A DNA stretch of 64,000 nt, taken from NCBI RefSeq assembly GCF_041260155.1, contig NC_091929.1, forward strand, positions 43,158,244-43,222,243, in the 5' to 3' direction. The notes beneath the pieces were generated by a model that did no database searches, had not been told where the DNA came from, and saw only the letters and a program-made list of their open reading frames with translations. The position numbers were made by a program, and so were the translations under genes. Source of the DNA: Ptychodera flava. Lineage: Eukaryota; Hemichordata; Enteropneusta; Ptychoderidae. Positions 25,946-37,900 of this stretch are shown here, in pieces. Each line of letters opens with the position of its first letter. The stretch's first letter is position 1.

Positions 25946-26157
25946 TTAACCCTTTCAGTGTAACATTTTACCAATATTTATAAATTTGCTGTATTTTATT
26001 TTGGTAGTTTTGGACCAAATGGCCAAAACTTTTCATTTGCTACAATTTTTGACCAAAATTTGGGGAAATTCTGAAAAATATTGTCTACATCAAATTGTTG
26101 ACCATATGTATTCCATCAAGGCAATAAAAGTTGATTTTATAGCACTCAAAGGGTTAA
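25946..26157. mobile_element. TTAA MITE, family B copy 5
   Basis: TTAACCCTTTCAGTGTAACA on the left and AGCACTCAAAGGGTTAA on the right, with TTTTGGACCAAATGG inside; 212 bp. A poly-G run follows at once. Confidence 0.85.
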
Positions 26158-26423
26158 GGTGCGGGGGGGGGGGGGAACGATGCCGAAATTATTTTCAATT
26201 CTCATTCGCATTCGTTTTGGAGTCACTGACGTATTTTTACCCCAGGTTTCAGCCATGAAATGTGCAAAATACGATATTTACTGAAGTTTAAATATTGTGA
26301 TATATAATGTCATCTGCCAAATTTGTTAAATTTACATAAGTTTACGTATGTATATCATAAAGAATTTTGTTTACCCCATTTTATTAGAAAAAATTACGTA
26401 AAACCGCGGGGTTGACCTTCTGA

Positions 26424-26480
26424 TGACCCGCGTAGACGCACGCTACCCGGCCACAGATACTGATAGCTGCGTTTCCACAG
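26424..26480. repeat. Half copy of palindrome family M
   Basis: One arm only: ATGACCCGCGTAGACGCACG followed by GATAGCTGCGTTTCCACAGC. The complete two-armed copy is at 61833-61960. Confidence 0.7.
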
Positions 26481-26504
26481 CTACGATAGACGGTAGTAGT
26501 CTAC

Positions 26505-26765
26505 TTCCTTATGAGCTGCTAACGTGTTATTTGGTCAGGGTGATAAGCCCCCACGTCGGTGATCGGCAGAACAAATTAATAAAGGGAATTAGGGAGGGTA
26601 ATTAACAGATTTGGACTGTTTTCTTTGAAATACTATACAGAGATACCTAGGGTAAAGTAATAGGCACATACCAGACACAGGTAAGGCTTGTATAATGAAA
26701 AGAAGTTTAATACAAGACATTTATTGATCATATTCATAACTTTGATACACTAATAATTCTTGCCA
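26505..26765 (+). repeat. Dispersed repeat, family L copy 1
   Basis: TTATGAGCTGCTAACGTG, TTATTTGGTCAGGGTGATAA and ACTGTTTTCTTTGAAATACT through TTTATTGATCATATTCATAA match 54270-54515 nearly base for base. Here only one arm of the palindrome seen in the 54-kb copy is present. Confidence 0.8.
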
Positions 26766-26884
26766 CGCCCTGTGTCTTAATCGGAATCTGTGTAGAGCGT
26801 TACGCGTACGGAACGCGTAGACACTCTTCGTCGCGATCTCGCTAAGGACACTAAGGCGGACCAGACGTCATAACTGTAATATTA

Positions 26885-27172
26885 TTGAGTTTTTCTCACT
26901 GTTTTCAAATGAAGCTCTTGCAGTAGGTATTATTTTTGCGAAAATCGAAAACTCAATTTTTCCGTGTGGAGTTAGGCCTAACACAAGAATTGCGGTCCTT
27001 TTGAAGTTCACATATCGTTAAATGCCAGGTAACTTGTTTCTATAGTATCAAGCTTTGTATAGTGACCTCAAAATTTTATTCCTGAGTTGGTAAGAGAATG
27101 ATTTAAAGTTTCATCGAGGAAAGTTTGAGCAAAACTCTAAGTTTTTCACTTTCCAGACGCATGCCATTTCAA
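26885..27172 (+). mobile_element. TTAA MITE, family A copy 5
   Basis: A diverged copy with decayed ends (GAAGCTCTTGCAG, CACAAGAATTGCGGTCCTTT, AAAGTTTGAGCAAAACTCTA), aligned to the family over its central 280 bases. Confidence 0.65.
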
Positions 27173-27591
27173 ATCTCAATATGACAGTTGTATCTTTTGA
27201 AAAGTCTTTTAAATTACTTTTTGGTGAAATACAGTTTCTCCACTCCAAAAATCATGTAAAAATACTAATTTTCCATCTTATCAACTCAACCTGTATATAT
27301 GTAATATCTAATGTTATTTTTGACAACTGTACTATTATCCAGATCAGAATTCATTCGATGATAGCACCGTATACATGTACACTATGTATTATGTTCCATG
27401 ACTAATATTTTAATATCAAACTTGTTAACTGAGAACAAGAAAATGTGCATGATTTTAAGATCAAAAACCATGAGAATATCAAAAATTACAGCCACTGTCC
27501 CTTTAATGCACTTTTCCGTTCACGGAAATGATATATATATATTTGATGTACACCTAATCATGGAAGCAAAGAAATCGTAAACATTTATACA

Positions 27592-27637
27592 TTGTGTCCA
27601 GAATTATAGGTAAACGGATCAGCAACATGGCGAACGG
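27592..27637 (+). repeat. 46-bp inverted copy of the 599-aa gene's 5' end
   Basis: TTGTGTCCAGAATTATAGGT, AAACGGA and AACATGGCGAACG match codons 5 to about 20 of the gene at 31959-30160 with about three mismatches, on the opposite strand and 4.3 kb away. Similarity stops shortly after the MAN codons. Confidence 0.85.
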
Positions 27638-27773
27638 TCACATTAAGAAAAAAACACCTCTTTACCCACAGCATACTTTCAAATCATGATTTTGATTGTC
27701 TAACGACCACAATTTATGTCTCGAACAAACAAGAGAAAGTTCATCAACAAACAAATCGTCAAAATAGCATACC

Positions 27774-28103
27774 TTAAAGGGACAAAGTCGCCCATTTTTC
27801 ATGAATTTTGTTTTATACGATATACTATTTATATTGTTTGACATGTTGAAAGACACTGAATGAATGGGTAACCATGCATATATTCGACCCCAGTTGTAAA
27901 CAAATTAAATGAAACCATCGCGAGAATGAATTAATGGTCATGACCATTAATTCATTCTCGCGTTGGTTTCATGTCTCGTGTCTAAAACAGGTGTCGAATA
28001 TATGCATGGTTACCCATTCATTATCTTTCAACAAATCAAACAATGTTAATAGTATCTCGTATCAAACAAATTTCATGAAAAATGGGCGACTTTGTCCCTT
28101 TAA
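27774..28103. mobile_element. Foldback TTAA element, family E copy 1
   Basis: A 330-bp near-perfect palindrome. TTAAAGGGACAAAGTCGCCC on the left is matched by its complement GGGCGACTTTGTCCCTTTAA on the right, and arms of about 160 bp continue inwards to the centre TTAATGGTCATGACCATTAA. It could form a long hairpin. Confidence 0.9.
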
Positions 28104-28496
28104 TCAGTGACCCATCTAGTCTCCATCCGAATAAACACTACCTATCTTTCAGGATCGTTGTCCTTTGGAACTCATGATTTCATGTGTTTTACATTATTAG
28201 ATAAGTAACCTATAATCCAAACCCTTGAAACATAGGTAAGTGTTGCTGACAACACATCATGAAGTTAATACTCACCATTCCAAGATCTACCCGAAATATA
28301 TATGCAAATGAGCTCCAATTAAACTTCAGCGTACGACACGGAGAAGATATACTTGATATTCATATCACGCATGGATAACATTTGAGAATGTGGTTGATTT
28401 TCAGAAAAGACATCAGGATTCAGCAAAAACACACAACAAAACCAACTTTTTTGTCTTTTCCAGAAACCCTGTACACATAATGCTCAAGCTTTTGAA

Positions 28497-28734
28497 TTAA
28501 AGGGACATAAGTCAGCCATTTTTCATGAATTTTGTTTGATGCAAGATACTACTTATATTGTTTGACATGTTGTAAAGATACTGAATAAATGGGTCACCAT
28601 GCATATATTCGACCCCAGCTTTAGACACGATAAATGAAACCACGGCAAAAATGAATAAATGGTCATTACCATTTATTCATTCTAGCGATGGTTTCATGTA
28701 TCGTGTCTTCAATTGGGGTCGAATATATAATATT
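28497..28734. mobile_element. Foldback TTAA element, family E copy 2 (truncated)
   Basis: One full arm and the centre of family E (TTAAAGGGACATAAGTCAGC to GGTCATTACC), then about 60 bases of the second arm before similarity ends near the phrase GGGGTCGAATATA. Confidence 0.8.
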
Positions 28735-29380
28735 TGTCCCCAGGTTGCATTCCAACTTTATGTATGGTACAGCGTCCGTCATAACTGGAGCACATTTATT
28801 CGGTCTTATTCGAATCAGGATGCAGTGGTTTGTAGTTATTCATCGCTACTCAAGTGTTGAGACTACGGTAGTTAATTGTCATGACACGATTGCTTTACAA
28901 GCTCTATCATAGCGATTGGAAACGGTGCAGTGATGGAATAAACAGAGTCAGTTCTTTTTAAAATTGTTTATTAAAATTAAAAACTTGTTGACCTTGTACA
29001 AGGTCACAATAGGTCTATTTGAAGGATAGGGAGAAAACAATTCGTTACCAAACTATCATGTGATGCTGTCGTTCAGCAAACAAAATGGCTAGCACACAAT
29101 TCTTATTGTAGTATATATGAACTTATGTAAATATGCAACAATTGAGTAACTTTAAAGAAAAAAGGTCGACGGTTGCTCATATACAAACTTCTCTGTTTGC
29201 AAACACTGAACAATGAGCAATCAGTGGTTTCTAACACAGTCAATGTGGAAAATGCATGTAATTTTAAAACGTTTAGGTCATTTACAGGTATTTATGACAA
29301 CGTATGCCACGCTACGATGAATTGTGTTCCAAATTTTAATGCTAGAAACTTCAAAGCTTCACGCCAGCTGCACACATTTA

Positions 29381-29713
29381 CTGTAGTAGCTGTAACTGTT
29401 GACGATATTGTCACTACTCATTTTTGTTTGTATGTCAATTTTAAGTTCTTGTTCACTCCAGCATGTTTAAACACCGACTTTTTAGCACGTCAACATATCG
29501 CCTGTAGGTTAAAATGCACTGTTACCGTTTAAATTTAATTCTAATCTGGACCAGAATTTACTTGACAGCAGTAACAATGCAGTCAACACGTGCACAGGCT
29601 TTAGTACTGTGCAACTCAACATGCTTTGGGGAGTAGAACAGAAACTGTAGTTGCCATTGCAAACAAACAGTGATCGGAAAAATCACCAAAAGTTACAACT
29701 ACTGACTCTTTAA
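29381..29713. mobile_element. TTAA element, family I copy 2
   Basis: Inverted relative of 24341-24681: TAGTAGCTGTAACTG on the left, ATCTGGACCAGAATTTACTT and CAACATGCTTTGGGGAG inside, AAAGTTACAACTAC and CTTTAA on the right. Confidence 0.65.
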
Positions 29714-29825
29714 GTTATCGATCTCACCCCCACACTTATTTTGTCTGATCATGGAGGTTAGAGGGAGCATCATTCGCTGAATGAATACTGATACCATTAA
29801 CTGCTGTTTTAGTATTGTTGTCCCT

Positions 29826-30128
29826 TATAAGGTAGAAGAATGCGCCTCATTGATAGATATTCGGATTCTCAAATTATTACAGTTTTTTTCTAATCTACCA
29901 TTTGTGGGTGCTCATTTTAAAGCTCTTGGAGAAAGAAAACAAATTACCGTCTTAGTTTTTTTCGAAATTCGAAATTCAAATATTGGTAAATGTCAGGAAA
30001 TTTGCTACTTCCAAATTTTGGGCGGTGATTCCTGATTTTTATTCTCGATTTGGTAAGAAAATGATAGACACTTTCATTTTGGAAACTTTCAGTTAAGGCC
30101 TTCACTTTCGAGGCCCATGCTACCTTAA
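29826..30128 (+). mobile_element. TTAA MITE, family A copy 6
   Basis: TATAAGGTAGAAGAATGCGCC on the left, CATGCTACCTTAA on the right, somewhat shortened inside. It ends 31 bases from the stop codon of the 599-aa gene and carries a minus-strand AATAAA at 30043-30038. Confidence 0.8.
30038..30043 (-). terminator. Candidate poly(A) signal AATAAA
   Basis: AATAAA on the minus strand 117 bases past the stop codon of the 599-aa gene. It lies inside the family A MITE copy 6, so the element may supply the 3' end signal. Confidence 0.4.
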
Positions 30129-30159
30129 AGAGTATACTGTCTTTGGTTATGTGGTGGCA

Positions 30160-31959
30160 TCATTCATAATCTATCAATTGACTATTTCGTCTCAGCTTCA
30201 TCAACGAAACAAATAATTTTAACTTGTTGCGAACTTTACTTTGTCTTTCCCTATCTATATCCATGGTTACGTCGACTGTGTTTTCTTCTTGTAATCTATT
30301 TATTTCTCTTTCCCTCGCTGCCTTGGACATTGCTGCTACAACCGTTGGTTTCTCTTGCGGCGTCAACCCAGGTGGGGCTTCTCTCCGTAATTCGCGTTTC
30401 CATTGGCTACTGCCAGCTTTAGAGTTAGCTTCATGCTCGGATTGCGGCCTGGGTGTCTGATTACCTACGCTGGCTGTGGATTCAGCCTTGCTGTGTTGGC
30501 ATTCGGACTCCGAATAATCATTCAATTGTACATTCTTCTTGAACGACATCGTTGGTGTCGACGAATCTGAAATGGGCCGTAACTGTCCGAGCAGCGCAAA
30601 CGTAGAGATGGTATTTTCACCGTACGATGTCGCATCAGCTTTAGGTCTCAATTTAAATTGTTCATCAACTTTCACCTGTGTGCTTTTCATACCAGCACTT
30701 CCCTTTGTCTCTCTGTTCTCTGTCAATACGTCGTGTAGGAATTTTTCCATCACAAAATTATTTTCTTTGTTTTGCTTAGGGTTATTTTGTCTTTCAATGA
30801 AAGATTCACAGCTTTTGTTTTCTGTATTTTTGTGGATGTTTTGCGTTGTTGGGTAACCAATATTTATATCAGCCATATGATTCGTAGTGATTCTGCAGGT
30901 GCCATTCAATACATGCTTGGCAGGTTCTGAGGGTAAACCACTTGTTGATGCAAAAGCGCCACCCCAGGCCAATTTTGTCCGGTGACTCTGCTTTGATTGA
31001 AATGCACCATCACGTAGCGAGTTAAGGACAGGACTTTGTGTCAGTTCCTGAACCTTGAAATGCCGGTCTTTGTAATAGAAATGCTTTACAGAAATGTTTT
31101 TGGACACTTTCTTGTCTTCACCGAATCTTGGTTTGTGCAATGCTGCAGATTTAACTCTTCTTTCTTTACAATTGGATGTGGCTTCTGGATAGCTTCTGCA
31201 CCTATCACTTTCTGTAAAACCAGTCGAATTTGTTCTCCTGAAACTAGTCGCTGTTCTGTAGTCTGCATTATTTTTTTCAATGTTCGTATCATTTTGACGA
31301 TTTTGACACGTTGACGTATACACACTGTCCGCATGTGACGTCATACGGTGGCATTTCCCGCTCGATGCCATTCTTGCGGACGCCGATATCGGGCGGCTAA
31401 CCCGTTCCCTGTAATCTCCTTGTTTTCTATTCACTGACACTGTCTTCACAAGCACTCTATTCATCAATAAGTTCTCAGTTTTCCTTCCACGATGATCCTC
31501 TTCGGTTTGTGGTCTGCCGAACACTTTCTCCTGTTTTGTAATCTCAACAATCTTCCGTATCCCACAAAAGCTGGCAGTGCTCGTATCTAAAGTACACGCT
31601 GACGTTAGTGTCTTGCTGGTGTCTTCCTTGACGTGCAACACTGGGCCTGCAGCTCGCTTCCCTTGAACGGTTTCTTCATTAAACCGAGTGCTTTCAAGAG
31701 AACAGCTAGAAACACTATCATCACTGTCTGGTGGAAGACCTTTTGGGGAAATACCTGTTGTTCTACGTAGAGGTGTCAGCGTTGATTTAACACTTCGAAT
31801 ATCTAGATTAATGGAGACTCGGCAAGAACTCTTTTCCTTTTCCAATACTTTCAATCTCATTTCCAACAGTGACTGTTCCCGGATATTTTTCCTTCTGGCG
31901 TTCGCCATGTTACCGGTCCGTTTACCTATAATTCTGGACACAAGTTTGCTTCTATCCAT
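30160..31959 (-). CDS. Unrecognised 599-aa protein, probably disordered
   Basis: A 600-codon uninterrupted frame, ATG (31959) to TGA, far beyond chance in this AT-rich DNA. No known domain is recognised. The N-terminus is basic (SRIIGKRTGNMANARRKN) with a short possible coiled coil at about 28-43 (LLEMRLKVLEKEK). The centre, about 50-520, is rich in Ser, Thr, Asn, Lys and Arg and lacks hydrophobic blocks, so it is probably disordered. The last 60 residues look helical and charged (REREINRLQEE, KVRNKLKLFVSLMKLRRN). CATATTTCAG directly precedes the ATG, so the first coding exon may be spliced to an upstream exon. A candidate AATAAA lies inside the MITE just downstream. Function unknown. Confidence 0.75.
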   Translation of the reverse strand: MDRSKLVSRIIGKRTGNMANARRKNIREQSLLEMRLKVLEKEKSSCRVSINLDIRSVKSTLTPLRRTTGISPKGLPPDSDDSVSSCSLESTRFNEETVQGKRAAGPVLHVKEDTSKTLTSACTLDTSTASFCGIRKIVEITKQEKVFGRPQTEEDHRGRKTENLLMNRVLVKTVSVNRKQGDYRERVSRPISASARMASSGKCHRMTSHADSVYTSTCQNRQNDTNIEKNNADYRTATSFRRTNSTGFTESDRCRSYPEATSNCKERRVKSAALHKPRFGEDKKVSKNISVKHFYYKDRHFKVQELTQSPVLNSLRDGAFQSKQSHRTKLAWGGAFASTSGLPSEPAKHVLNGTCRITTNHMADINIGYPTTQNIHKNTENKSCESFIERQNNPKQNKENNFVMEKFLHDVLTENRETKGSAGMKSTQVKVDEQFKLRPKADATSYGENTISTFALLGQLRPISDSSTPTMSFKKNVQLNDYSESECQHSKAESTASVGNQTPRPQSEHEANSKAGSSQWKRELRREAPPGLTPQEKPTVVAAMSKAAREREINRLQEENTVDVTMDIDRERQSKVRNKLKLFVSLMKLRRNSQLIDYE

Positions 31960-34900
31960 TCTGAAATATGCAATCAGAATTGTATACCGTTCTGAATGTC
32001 CTGTTGAGCGATTTATTTCACTTCTTTACGGGAGCTGTTTGTTTCTTCCCGTTGAGCACCTAAATCACGCTACGCTGTCACTTTCTGCCTCGAATAAAAT
32101 ACACCATACCTTTAACCATATATAACGCTGCAATTTGACGTCGCACAGTCCTTCGGGCCATAGATCCAGTGGGTGCCGGTAAAAAACTCAGATTCCAATA
32201 TCCTAGATGAATCCCACGTTCAATAATTGCTGTGATCCACGCCGTATACGTTGATAAAAACAAACTTCAAGACGATATGCTTAGTTACAACGGCTGTAGT
32301 CTCTAGTAAACTCACAACTGCCTTTGTCAGATAGCTATCATCAGTACTTAGGAAAGTGTGTTTATTTTACTTTGATTGGACAGTATCTGCAATGAATGCT
32401 GAGTCTTTAAAGTCCATATGTATGCAATGACAATATTTGTCTCCAGGCAGTTCAACAACCCCTGAATTCATTAACTGTTGAATAAATATCAACACTAAAA
32501 AGCCATGAGATTTGTTTGTCTTTTTTTATTCAGAACATCTCCTCTGTGTAGTAATTTTGTTGGCACTTCTCAAGTCAAATACTGAGGTTTATCTAGTAAA
32601 TTGGATCAATATTGTATGTAGCGACCGGCCTACCTTTGACGTAAACGTTCCATGACGGTTCGTATACATCCGGGCACATACACACATTTGTTATTGCCTT
32701 TTAAGAGAAACTTTAATGAGGCGTGACTGGAGAAACAATTTCCTTTGCCATGTGATCGACAATCAACGGATTTAAAAAGGTCCATAAGAAAGGTGAACGA
32801 AAGATTTTAAGCCATTTCTTATAGATTAATCTACTGTTTCGCCAAGTTCGTTTGCTGCCGTGTTGAGCGTAAAGCATAAACTAAAACTTGACGGTCACGT
32901 GATTATCATGTGACATATTTGTCAAATTGCCTCTGTGATTCGACCATCTACTCCGCGGCAATATAGAGATCCTAGTGCTGTATCCATGATTGCACATGTA
33001 ACTATTTATATAACATTACGCTTGATGCCCAATGTGACAAGTTTGATTACGCCAATATTCATGCAAAACAGACAACACAAACTGTTATGTAGTGTAGAAC
33101 GTTTATGCATTATGAAAATGAAGACTAGTTGACACTGAATGTTACAAACAAAGATTTCCATTCCCAAAAATACTGTTAAGCCAGTGAAGTATCTCTTATC
33201 TGGAGAGAGAGAGAGTAGTTTTCTTTTGAAATTATCAGTTCTTCATGTCTTTTTTCACCGTCCGGTCCGCACAGCTTGGTTATTGCATATCATAGGGTCT
33301 CTGCCCAAAGAAACACCCTTGGATAGCGAAGTTGTTTCAAGATGTGACATGATTTCTTTCATTTTTAGCTCTCTGACGGATGGATTCTACTTGACTAAAC
33401 TGGAAATGAAAATTTGTCAACAGTAAAATTACTTCTGAAGCACTCCTAAAAGGAGCAATAAGCACAAAATGCCGTTTAATGATAATTCCTTGCATGCAAA
33501 GAAATGGAACTATTTATGCCTTTCATTGACAGTCAGGGTGAGAGACAAGTTCTGCGCATGCCCGCTAATACTTTGCATATCTGTTCAAGAACAATTTGCG
33601 GTATAGTTTCATGTAAATGTAGACGTCAACCTGAGAGTAACCAACACCAAGGTATTGTTTGCGGCAGGGAAGGAGAAAGCGCACTTCCAAAATTCCCCGA
33701 ATTTCCGGTCCGAGGTCATTCGAAAGGAACAAGTGAAATCATAACTTAAAACTTAAAAAATGCAAAAGAAAAAATCAGTTCTTTAAATTGGTGTCGAAGA
33801 GACCCGTTGAATAACAGCATTCCAGAAATACCATACATTTGCACAACAGTCGAGAAGATAAAAAGAACACACGAAAAACATACTTCGTTATATAATGCTT
33901 CATTATATCACAAGGTATGTAAAATGCATATACCGGTATAGTGTCTGGATGATACACAATACAGAAAATCAATTAATTAACTTAGCTCAGTCAATATTGA
34001 CTTAAACGAAGGTGGGAGGGACGGTAATTGAATGCAAATAATTGTAAAAAGAGTACTTAACAGCCTTTGTTTCAGAGTAAAGGGCATTTATCTTTTGAGT
34101 GATTTTGGAAATGTCATACAAGAAAACGAATAGGGCTAATGAAATAATAGCAAACTTTCGCTTTGACAGTGAACCCCTCGTCATAGTTATATATTATAAA
34201 CATATTTCCAGGTATTGCAGTGAGCGATATCATCACCCAATTTCTTTTACTCAAGCACTGTACAGATGTCATATATTAAAATATACAAATTTTATGATAA
34301 CTTGATCATGTCTCCGACAGAATGTGTGTACTAAGCGTAAAATCAATTGAACTACAGCCTTTTCAGAAGAAGTTCAGAATGTGCAAAACGTTAATGGAGA
34401 ACGACTGACGACGGAAAATGCCCAATAATCAGCTATCTGATAATTTTCACATCGTTTACAGAGAACTTACAAAGACGGACACTGACGTAGTTCGCGTCTC
34501 GAAAATGAAAGACTTAAACTTTTGCTCAAACTTTCATCAAGTACAAACTTTATTGAATCCATAAGCTTCAAAGTAAGCCCCAAAACGTGATAGGCCAAAA
34601 TGATATGGTAAAAGTTAATATCTTTCCCTGAGATGCATTCTATCCTATGGCAATTACATCATTAGATATCGATTTTAAGGCACTGGCTCTATGGTTTCGT
34701 ACTTTGAAACTGATTAAAATATACTTTCACAATTCAAAACAAATTCAGGGAAATATTACAGCATCGTGACTTCTAAACTGTGATCAAAAGTCAATAATTT
34801 ACAGGTGAATTCTAAATCGATAAATATGTAACAATTGACCCTTTAATTTCCGGGGAAGCGCCAGGAGAGACACACATTTCAATTTCAATTTACATTTTTG

Positions 34901-34974
34901 GTCATATTTACACGTTTAAAGCGAAATATATCCGTCAAGGATCAAGTCTTTGTGAAAACCTCACACAGGTTATA
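31960..34974. other. Spacer between the 599-aa gene and the homeobox gene
   Basis: No recognisable gene. The minus-strand segment at 32161-32111 (ATG, RRTVRRQIAALYMVK, then a GTATGG donor) could be a non-conserved upstream exon, but its phase does not join the 599-aa frame. Near 34.5 kb is a fragment of family A. Otherwise nothing is seen. Confidence 0.4.
34487..34600 (-). mobile_element. Family A MITE fragment, copy 7
   Basis: GTCTCGAAAATGAAAGACTT and TTTTGCTCAAACTTTC join directly to CATAAGCTTCAAAGTAAGCC, so the middle of the element, including the GGCGGCC core, is missing. Confidence 0.6.
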
Positions 34975-37900
34975 TCAACAATGATAAGGGAATTTCGATG
35001 GCGTCGCCAGTGATGAACCGTATGAAGGTTGATACGCAGTATTGTTCAGAAACGGCCAATTGGAGATACCAGTAGTTGACCATGAAGTATGCTGGTATGA
35101 CGCTATTGGTGGGAATATTTGAGGCGTTGGGAAGAACTCCGCTGATTGGACAGGCCAGGGATGATTTACCATATATGGTAATGAATTAACTTCTGTACCC
35201 TCGTTCATGTGAACATTTTCCTTCAGCACTCGCTTCTTCCATCTTGCACGTTTATTCTGGAACCATACCTACAGGCAGCAGAGATACAATCGATCGTTGG
35301 CAAAGTTGGTGATCACGCAGATACGACGCCAGACAAAAACAGCTTCGAAATACAAGTATCAGATATGTTTTTGTGACTTTGCGGACGGTGCGAATTCCAA
35401 GAAACTGGGGTAATTAGTAATCTATTTTAAGGGAGTTCGTGCCTCGAAAATGAAAGGCTGAAAGTTTTTCTCGGACTTTCTTTAATGAAACTTTTAATCG
35501 TTCTCTTACAGAATCAAGAATGAAAATCGGGGGTCCACCATCCAAATTTTGGTACCGGACAATCTTCTCAATCTTTAACGATATTTGAAATTCAAAATGG
35601 CCGCCATCCCTGTTTGATCGCTATGGGGAAAAATAAAATTCTCGATTTTCACAAAAATGAGCCAATGAATCCAATCCTAAGAATCATCAACTTGAACTGT
35701 AATAATTGTAGTTCGCTTCTGTTACTCACAGTTCACAAGAAGAAATATGCCTAAGTTTAAGAGTATTATTACACCTCACGCATTCAGCGTGCACTGCCAT
35801 TGGTTAAACACGACTCACGTGACATGTAAAAGTATACACATATTGACTGGCTATGAGGGCAACAGCATACGTCTGTACCCCGAGGGACTGTGAGTCACCC
35901 CCAAAAACAGACTGTTTCCCGAGGCCGTAGGCCGAGGGAAACAGTCTGTTTTTGGGGGTGACTCACAGGCCCGAGGGGTTAAAGACGTATGCTGTTGCCC
36001 TCATGCCAGTCAATATGTGTTTTGTAACACACCTCATCCGTAGCCATGCATAAGAACGTACTATACACAAAACTTGTCGCATGTAGGTCTATGATGTAAT
36101 ATGTTGGAGTGGTTCAATAAGAAACAGTTTTTCCTAAAAAGATTGCAATACTTCTGCAAAACGTTCAATGCACCTTTGATTATAGTTTTGTCCGTATCGA
36201 GTCCTTGTTGGAAACCAAAGCATTCAATTCTTCTTCAGAAAGTAGGATAAACCAAGAAATGTCTGGATTATCGTTTCGATCGGGCGCAGACGACATCTTT
36301 GTTTACATTCCGGTGCGCGTTCGCGTCAAATATCGTTTTTGACGTCAGCGGGCATCATTTTTCGGAACTGATGCCTGGCAGGCAACAGTTCCAACAAATG
36401 ATGCCTGATGACGTCGTTTACGTGGATCAGCACAAAAAGAACGCATCCCACGTGACTATCAATTGGCGAATTAGAATACAGACTGCGGATGAGGTGTGTT
36501 ACAAAACGTGATGATGCCCTCTGCGAATGTGATGATGCCCTCTGCGAACTTGATGATGCCCTCTGCATTTGATATTACATGGATGACGTCATTTTACTTA
36601 CTGCGCATCCTTTCTGCGCAAAACAAATTGTCGTTCGCTTGTTAGTCCCCACGGACACCGTCCGGGGGGACTTATAGGTTTGGTCATGTCCGTGCGTGTG
36701 TGCGTCCGTGCGTGCGTCCGTCCGTTCACGCAGATATCTCAGAGATGCCTGAAGCGATTTCATTCAAACTTGGTACAAGGATTACTTCATATGTCATACA
36801 GATGCACGTCGATTTGTTTTGTGATACGATCCAATATGGCTGCCAGGCGGCCATTTTATTACGATTTTTTCATGTACAAAGCCATAACTCAGACATGTTT
36901 CAACCGATTTTATTCAAACTTGGTACAAGGACATTGAGCGATGTCATAACTATACACATCAATTTTTTTGTGATACGATCCAATATGGCCGCCGTGCGGC
37001 CATTTTGTTACGATTTTTCATGTACAGAGCCATTACTCTGGCACGTTTCAACAGATTTTATTCAAAGTTGGTACAAGGAGATTGACCAATGTCATAGCTA
37101 TACATATCAATTTGTTTTGTGATACGATCCAATATGGCCGCTGTGCGGCCATTTTGTTACGATTTTTTCATGTACAGAGCCATAACTCAGGCATAACTCA
37201 ACTGATTTTATTCAAACTTGGTAAAAGGACATTGACCTGTGTCATGCACATGCACATTGATTTGTTTTGTGATACGATCCAATATGGCCGCCGTGTGGCC
37301 ATTTTATTACATTTTTTCATATCCAGAACCATAACTCAGACATGTATCAAGCGAATTTATTCAAAGTTGGTACAAGGAGATTGACCAATGTCATACATAT
37401 GTACATTAATTTGTTTGTGATACGATCCAATATGGCTGCTGTGCGGCCATTTTGTTATGATTTTTTCATGTACAAGCCATAGCTCAGGCATATCTCAACC
37501 AATTTTAATCAAATTTGCTACAAGGACATTGACCTATGTCATACATATGCACATTTATTTGTTTTGTGATACGATCCAATACGGCCACCGTGTGGCCATT
37601 TTATTACGATTTTTTCATGTCCTGAACTACAACTCAGACATGTATCAAGCAATTTTATTCAAAGTATTTTTATCGCAGACCTAATTAATGAAGAGGATTC
37701 TATCCTCTCTGAGGACTTGTAATCAAAGTATCAACTAACAAGTGGGGACTGTGTCATCAACGATGACTTGTTGTACTTTGCAGTTGGCAACTTATGGCTG
37801 CGAAACGTCATGCAGAGCTGTCACGGCACAGTTAGACGATATTTTGATGCAAGTAAACAGCAAACGAACGAAAATGGCAACAAGGAATGCAATTTCTGTG

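Larger units (their letters stand above)
25671..30159. other. Spacer between parvin and the 599-aa gene
   Basis: No recognisable gene. It contains the parvin 5' flank and then a dense row of repeats: family B (25946), a G tract (26162-26175), partial palindromes of families M and L (26420-26760), family A (26885), a 46-bp copy of the start of the 599-aa gene (27592), two foldback elements (27774 and 28497), family I (29381) and family A (29826). Confidence 0.5.

Noticed and set aside
32078-32263. Upstream coding exon of the 599-aa gene (RRTVRRQIAALYMVK)
   Set aside because: A donor follows it, but the splice phase would not enter the 599-aa frame.
36680-37684. Several overlapping open frames of 75-140 codons
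   Set aside because: They are translations of the 149-bp tandem unit; the period shifts the frame each time and the peptides are repeat artefacts.
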